This document shows positions 57,496 through 64,000 of a DNA stretch of 64,000 nucleotides, in pieces. The stretch spans positions 123,488,376 through 123,552,375 of the forward strand of contig JAUPFV010000002.1 in assembly GCA_036936605.1 (NCBI GenBank), in the 5' to 3' direction. The notes beneath the pieces are model-generated. The model had not been told where the DNA came from. It was given only the letters and a program-made list of their open reading frames with translations, and ran no database searches. A program made the translations under genes and the position numbers. Each line of letters begins with the position of its first letter. Position 1 is the first letter of the stretch. The stretch is from Limnanthes douglasii subsp. nivea (taxonomy: Eukaryota > Streptophyta > Magnoliopsida > Brassicales > Limnanthaceae).

Positions 57496-57537
<42 letters not shown>
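57496..57537. repeat. TA microsatellite, block copy 3
   Basis: About 21 TA units at the position equivalent to 19,233-19,246 and 27,717-27,779. Confidence 0.9.
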
Positions 57538-57539
<2 letters not shown>

Positions 57540-59734
57540 CTTAAGTAAGTATCGGTAATATATCATTACCACATGGATATTGGTGATGGTAAATAAGCTG
57601 AGGATATTAGGAAAGTCAATAATATTAACCGATTATCTACGATAATATACCGAGTAGAGGCTCTTCGGGAAGCAAGTTTTGTGGATCAATTCTCCTTGGG
57701 TGTTTATTTTAATTTTATGGTTTATCTTGTTTTACGTTTCTAGATGTTTTGTTGTTTTAGTTTCAATGTCAATTGTGTTTAACTTTATGCAAACAACATG
57801 ATAACACTAGCGTGTCGATATTCACATTGATCCACTATTTTGGGTTTAGGTTCTTGGGCTTGGTTGTTTTACTTAATTGTATTTGGTTTGGCTTATTGTA
57901 TATTTATGTTCATATGATTGGTTTTGATATGATGGAACTCCTTGAGAAGATTAAAAACTTCTTAGATACTATATTCATACACATTTTTATGTTGAGATCA
58001 ACTCTAGAGAAAATGTTAAAACTATTGTATTGTTCGATACTATAGGTCGTTATGGTATGACGAAACTCAAATGATTAGATATTTTAGCTATCTTAATAGT
58101 TAATGGTGGTTTATTTAAACTTATCCAATGATTTGACCATGATATTGGGAGTAGACACAAGATAGATATATACACAGCGGACCGCGTGGTTTCGCAGATG
58201 GGTCACACCCAATACATACTAGATAATTTGAGAAAAGACTTACTTAGGAGAGACGGAAGGGAAAATAATTATGGTGGGTAAAGAAACTCAATTTAGTCAT
58301 ATGGGAACCATAATCGTCTACTACTAAAATAGGGAGATACATCATAGTAGTAGGTTTTGGTATTCCTATTAGGGATCCACATTATTACTTATTTCATTCA
58401 ACATTCTTTTTGGTAAGATTTATACCATACATATGATGAGGTAATTCCTGAGGTTGAAGAAACGTGACACACGATGCATAAGAATAACTTATGTGTCTTA
58501 CTAGGAGGGTAGTCCCTATAAGAAGTGACTTTTGCAACTGATGCTGGACGGAAGATGTGACTTCCACAACTGATGCTGGACCGAAGAAGTTAAGATTTTG
58601 GGGAACCACAGAGTTATATGAATCGTATCCATATAACTAACACTATATTATATATTTTATGATTTGTTAAGTTTTTTATGTTATCATTTGGATGTTATGT
58701 TTCAGACATTATATATTTGATGTATTTCAAGTTATGTTTTTGTATAGTACGTGTTTATTGAATATATTATATTCAAAATTATATTTTATGTTTCTCTAAA
58801 AAAGAATATACTAACATGAAATATTATTAACGAAAAATATAATTTTGTTTTTAGTAAATAACTGATGTTGACTTGTTTAGTCGAAATTAGGGCGAAAACT
58901 ATTGAAATTTAACAAATTTATGTTTCAAGACAAAACAAATATTTACTGTGTGATCGACATTAGTTGTCAATTAAAAAATACATAATATCTACTATTTGAG
59001 TTGCTATTAGTGCAAATTTTAATTGCCTTTTAATAGTATTAAGTTTCTCAAAATATATAATGTCGACTCGTGTAGCCGATATTATTTGGAAATGTGAAAA
59101 CACCTAATAAAGACTCGTGTATTCGATATTTATCTTCTATCTTGTGTATACACATGGTGTTATATTATTGGTTAAATTATTCAACCTTATCTATCCAAAT
59201 ATATCTGAAACTACTTGAACATAATTTATATACTCATCTTTTTATGTATACCAACCAAAACTTAAGTGTATCTCTATTTATAAACTTTCAAGCAAAATAT
59301 TTATATTATATCTATGATTTGTAATGAATCTGTTCAAAGACTCATGTTTGTTAAAAGTCTTGCACATAAAGGATGAAACAATTGGGGAATAAACATTATT
59401 ATTTGATAAAGTAGTAAGCATAATCTACTACATGTACAATATGATGTAGGTTAAACCTATTTTAGACGGTAAAAAGATGAGAAGAAGTCTATGTAAAGTA
59501 GGAATGTTTAAAATTGGTTCCAAGTTATCATATTGTTTACCTCTTGTAATACTAGAAGACGCATTCAAGATGTTTTCTTGTTTTGTGTATTAGTCATAAA
59601 ATTACCGAATTTAACTGAAAGATGTGATTGAGAACCTCGTTGAAAGAGAGTGTATCCAATAACATTTGCTTTGTATATTATACTTGTAGATAGAAAATAT
59701 CTAACTTTTCACTTTATATTATAAAACTCTCGTG

Positions 59735-59765
<31 letters not shown>

Positions 59766-61079
59766 ACTTTTTAAATATTTTAAACCTAAACAATACAATT
59801 AACATAAACAAAAATAAGCAACAAAACGTAATTTTTGAAGAAAAATAGTTAAGTTAAAATGAACAGAAGTTATAGATTAGACGTCTTATGTCTTCCCTAA
59901 TGTTCATCACTCTATATTCTTGTTGAATATGAGGTTGCTTTTGGATATATTTGAAAATCCACTCAAATGATATAGTCATCCAGGTTTTACTCTTTAGAGA
60001 AAAAATATTCCAGTTATGACAGATGGCAAGTATGGTCAGTTTGGGTGTACGAGAACGTGTGAATTGAATATGAACAATATTATAAAACAAATTTTTTTTC
60101 TAGAACAAAACAAAACTCAATTTATAAATTTGCTTACATTAATAAGAGTTCACGTACGAGAGAAAAAATATTTTATTTCTATAGGGAGAGGGGAAACATC
60201 TTTCAAAGGTAAATTAGTCGATAAAGGGTTATTTTTTAGACTAAATTAGATATTTTAAACATTTAAATTTGTAAACAACCGCCTCCCTCTCTTCATACAC
60301 TAACAAAATACCTAATTTTAAAAAAAAAATCCCATTTTCAAAAAACAATTATGGTGATCATTTAGGTCAACATCTAGTCTACCTACTACGATAGAGGTTA
60401 GTTCATCGCCGATTTCAGACCATCATGAACCGCCTACTAATAATCAGACTTTGTATGTGGTTGTGAATGTTGGTTTCTTGATTTCAGCTTATTGTTTTAT
60501 CACTGTTTGTTGCGTTTGACTAGTTTAATCATTTATCCATGTGGTTTCATTAACAAATATCATTATCCAGGTGAGTTCTTAGTCATGTGAGGCTACAATA
60601 GTACGATGACACTCTGGTCTTATCCTGTTTTTTTTTATTAAACGGATTTTATAAGAATACGATTTCATGTTTTTATGTTGATTTTTAAGTTGAAAACATA
60701 TTGTATTGTGTATTTAATATTTAGAAATAGCTGATTTTAGTGTGGTATGCTATGTAGAAGCCGATATATAGTATTTAGTATTCCAGATTGAGGATACTGT
60801 TGCAGGGGTAGATGGTGTAATTTAGGAATTTTCAGCATGAGTAATCAGTTTACGAGTATGCTAGATTAGTGGAGATTTAAAATGATTAAACATGCGATAT
60901 ACGGATTGATTGCCATTGCGATTCTAGTCAACCTAAAATGTGCCATTTTTCATACGCTTATATATATATGCGACTCTGTGTTTAAAACATTGCTATATAA
61001 GTTTATCGATGATCATGCGATTTGCACTTATATGTTGTTGCGAGTTATTTTTTGGCTCCCAGTACAACTTACTTATTCA
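57538..61079. other. Non-coding interior of the MULE block, copy 3
   Basis: Matches 19,247-22,700 with about 6% differences and several small indels, including one extra palindromic unit near 59,050-59,090. No supported gene is seen; the open frames are short and carry no motif. Confidence 0.5.
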
Positions 61080-62215
61080 AACTTGTACAATGTAGGGTAA
61101 TATATGCCTAAACCAAAAGTTTTTATTTTTAAATATGGTCACCCAACTGCAATTTCTCCTTTGTACGAGTTTGAAAACTTTCGAATTCTTCAAGATTACG
61201 CTGAAAGTATATGCGAGGAATCGATTAGAGGTAACTACACTATAAGTACTCATGCAGTGATCACAAGAATTGTTTATTTGATAACGAGAAGGATTTTATA
61301 GGTTTCATGGTATATCTTGATGTGAAACGTCTAAACATTGTTTGTTTTGTCATAGAACAACAACTAGTTGATAAAGGGTCATGAGAAATGCGTAAACAAC
61401 CTAGCCTAAGTTTGGGAGAAGCCTTTTATAATCAACTAACTAACGGGGAGAGTAGTAATGGTTTACTTAATTCTGAACATAAAAAGAGACACCTTGCTAC
61501 TACTAGTTGGGCTGATGCTATCACAGGTGTTGGTCAAGGGTTTGATGATTGTGCTACAGGTCTAAGGTTATATTTATTCCGATTTACCTTAAAGAACAGT
61601 TTTACTTTCAAGTATATGCATAATAAAATAAGTAAGATCACTGCTTATTGTGAAACCAAAGAGTCAAGTGGATGTAAATGGAAACTTTATGCATCAATTA
61701 ATTCCAGCAACGGCTTCATGAAGATAAATAGGTTTGTTGAATGTCATACACCAAGTCAAGTTTTTTCCATAGTAGGCATTTGACATCGGATTTGACTGCA
61801 GATGAAATTTATGATTCGATTAGGACATGTCATTTGGTAACAAGGAAAAGTATAAAATCATCTATGAAACAAGACTACGGTTTAGACATCCTTTATCGTT
61901 TCTCGTGGAATGCTTTAGGGAAGGCAAGGAGGAGAGTTCTCGAATATAGTAATACTTTTTTTAGTTTGCTAAAAAGATACTTCAAACGATTAAAGAGTCG
62001 TGATATTAATACCGACTCCTATTTGGAATTAGTTGCTCAGAAAGGTCTTTAGGTGCTATTTTATAGCATTCAAGTCATGTCTTCATGGTTTTCATTCATG
62101 TCAACCACTGTTGTATGTCAACGGAACCTTTCTAGCCGGAAATCATGGAGGTGTATTGCTATCTGTGGTAGCCTTATCAATTTTTAGCTTTGTGCTTGCT
62201 ACTCTAACGTGTAAA
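61080..62215 (+). pseudogene. MULE transposase N-terminal half, block copy 3 (best kept)
   Basis: The main frame 61,388-61,783 reads SWADAITGVGQGFDDCATGL, LRLYLFRFTLKNSFTFKYMH, CKWKLYASINSSNGFMKI and VECHTPSQVFS. It then shifts by one base to RHLTSDLTADEIYDSIRTCH, RFSWNALGKARRRVLEYSNT and CYFIAFKSCLHGFHSCQPLL. The first catalytic site reads YVNGTFLAGNHGG where families have DGTxL (Asp to Asn). The TAG of copies 1 and 2 is TAT here. The rest of the transposase is missing. Confidence 0.75.
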
Positions 62216-62513
62216 ATGCATTTTATTTGATTTGATGCATGCGTTTGCTGAAATATTACATGGATGCGATTGCTGTGATATTGAAGGAATGCGATTTACA
62301 AGTAAAACATAAATTTCAAATTTCAGTTAACTCTCATACATACGTTTCATAATAAAAAAAACAAATGCAATTTTCCTTCTCAAACATATCAGAGTATATC
62401 AAAAGAACATTTCAAAAAATATACACATCAACATATCCAAGACCATCCTATGATTTCACAAATAAAGAATTATTATGATTAAATATAGTAAATAATGTTG
62501 AATATTAATGAAC

Positions 62514-63046
62514 TCAAGATCCACTTACATCTTCAATACCTTCATTTTCCACATCTTTGAATCCGGGTTCCAGTTGTTCTAGTGCGGTAGTTAATTCCAC
62601 AGTATTCAGGTTGGTTGTATGGTGGTGTCTTTCTTTTGTATAATATGCTCTTTTCCCCAATCTCTTCTCCATTGTATCCACTTCTCTCGTTATTGCCTTA
62701 TCCTGCGGCTGCACCTCTTGTGTAGTCTCTGGCTCCTTTAGCGCATAGTCATTTGCTTCCACTTCCTGTTCATGTGGCACAATAACTCCATACTTTACCA
62801 CCTTTTCATTTTCAACCTCTGGTGTAGGAGATTTGATTTCAAACATTATCTATGTTAGTTGGTTCATGTGAGGTAGCATTTGTCTTATTTTCTGGTAACT
62901 CATGTACCACTGCTGCTAAAGTACTCTCGCCATGCAATCACTGCTGTCTCCTATGAGGTTGCATCCACTGTTTGTTCAACCACTATTACTTATGAGGTAG
63001 TAGTTTTATTGTCTTGCACCACTTATGTTATCTATGAGGTTATATC
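62514..63046 (-). pseudogene. Convergent MULE gene, 3' part, block copy 3
   Basis: The minus strand keeps 110 codons open (62,514-62,846): FEIKSPTPEVENEKVVKYGV, VEANDYALKEPETTQEVQPQ and a TALEQLEPGFKDVENEGIED end. It is acidic and low in complexity, of unknown function. A frameshift near 62,850 and the LTR at 63,047 cut it off from its 5' part. Confidence 0.5.
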
Positions 63047-63294
63047 TAATAATGATATAGAATGTTGATGTCTTAAATGTAATGAATTAAAATCTTATAG
63101 GATCAATTGTAAATACATAGGACATATTTTAGACTGTTTGTCAAGATGGGGGGCTAAAGCCTATAAATAAAGGTTAAGGTTGTTCATACAAGGGACGATA
63201 TTTCCTAAAACTAATACTATTTTGTTACTTTTAATTTCTCTATAGAATCAAACTCTTTCTTTCTAATTTTTAAGAACTAAATTTACACATATCA
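63047..63294 (+). repeat. Element C 5' LTR, duplication unit 2
   Basis: 248 bp, at the same MULE position as 24,744 and 33,280, ending ACATATCA before AATTGGCGACC. It shows that element C was already in place before the large duplication. Confidence 0.85.
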
Positions 63295-64000
63295 AATTGG
63301 CGACCAAACTGGGAGATCCAATCGATCGTTACCTTGATTTCATAATAAAAAACGAGAGATAATTAAATTCTTGATATGTTAATAGTTGTTCTTGATCATT
63401 AGTGGAACCATAAGAAAATGATCATTTGGTTTGAAAGGAAAACGAGATTTTAAGAACTCATTTGTGAAGAAGAGAAATTAAGGAATATAATCAGAATCCA
63501 ATTCAACACACTCATTCAGATATTGAAGCTCAAATGAATCAATTGCTGAATAAAATCACGATGCTAAATGAAAAATATGTTCAAAGAGAGAAAAATATTA
63601 AATCAGGTAGGTTGAAATCAGAAGTGTGATAAGTGAAGGAGAAGTATGATCTGGACAGTCAATCTGATGGATCTTGTAAAGCGCAAAATATTCAAAATAA
63701 TCAGAGGAAATCACATTTTGAATTTGATAAAGAGCATCATACTTCACGAAAATAAAAAAGACAAGCAAAGGTGTGTTGCATCGAGTGATGATGAATTTGA
63801 CAGTTTAGCATCTGAACAAAAGAGATATAGAGGATCTTTGAAGGAAGAAAAAGGACGGCCTCGAAAATCGCGTAAGGATTATAGATAAAAAAGAGACAAT
63901 ATACCACGTTGTTTAAAGGAAACATAATGGTGTGAAGGAAATACATCAAAATAATACACAGGTTTGGATGATCGCAATTTATACACTGTCATGGGAACAT
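63295..64000 (+). pseudogene. gag: Element C PBS, leader and gag start, duplication unit 2, running off the window
   Basis: Matches 33,528-34,235. EAQMNQLLNKITMLNEKYVQ and KDKQRCVASSDDEFDSLASE are readable in different frames. The window ends inside gag, so a second element C probably continues to the right. Confidence 0.6.

Noticed and set aside
1..64000. tRNA, rRNA or small RNA genes
   Set aside because: No cloverleaf with conserved A and B boxes or rRNA core was noticed. A tRNAscan-SE and Rfam search would settle it.

Overview
The window is nuclear DNA of a flowering plant, probably a eudicot. It is AT-rich and gene-poor. It holds Ty3/gypsy elements of Tat type, L1-type LINE remnants, a Mutator-like element (MULE) with a plant mobile domain (PMD), and a piece of a plant DUF3755 gene. 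No bacterial operon, RNA gene or CRISPR array was seen. The species cannot be told from the sequence.

Layout. The window reads as two direct copies of one large segment. Unit 1 runs from about 690 to 47,380 and unit 2 from about 47,380 past the right edge. Each unit starts with an arm holding the last exon of an unknown gene and an exon of an unknown basic protein, both on the minus strand. A repeat family follows, with 36-bp tandem repeats and a long AT-rich tail, then a LINE fragment. In unit 1 come element A (plus, gag only, 6.9-9.1 kb) and element B (minus, gag to integrase, 9.6-17.3 kb). Next is an ~8 kb block: a decayed copy of the basic-protein gene, a PMD gene, half a MULE transposase and a convergent minus-strand gene. 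This block lies twice in unit 1 (17.3-25.4 and 25.9-33.3 kb). The second copy is split by gypsy element C (33,280-45,535), and the rest of the MULE minus-strand gene continues to about 47.0 kb. In unit 2 the same order returns, but about 9.8 kb (element A and most of B) is missing at 54,319. The third block copy is at 55.6-63.0 kb, and it ends in the LTR and leader of its own copy of element C.

History readable from the sequence. The MULE came first. Element C inserted into its minus-strand gene; the same insertion point is present in all three block copies. The large duplication followed (block copies 1 and 3 differ by roughly 6% in a stretch compared by eye). The 8.5 kb internal duplication came last (copies 1 and 2 differ by only about 1-2%). 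Element C lost its protease region, changed its reverse transcriptase active site and then duplicated 2.7 kb of its own interior.

Gene content. Almost everything is broken. The best candidate for an intact reading frame is the basic protein at 49,004-49,559, whose left copy has a one-base frameshift. A notable local event is a chimeric retroposition at 50,942-51,796: a LINE 3' end with its poly(A) joined in opposite orientation to the 5' part of a DUF3755 mRNA, bounded by perfect 18-bp target duplications. All similarity estimates here come from reading by eye, not from alignment software.
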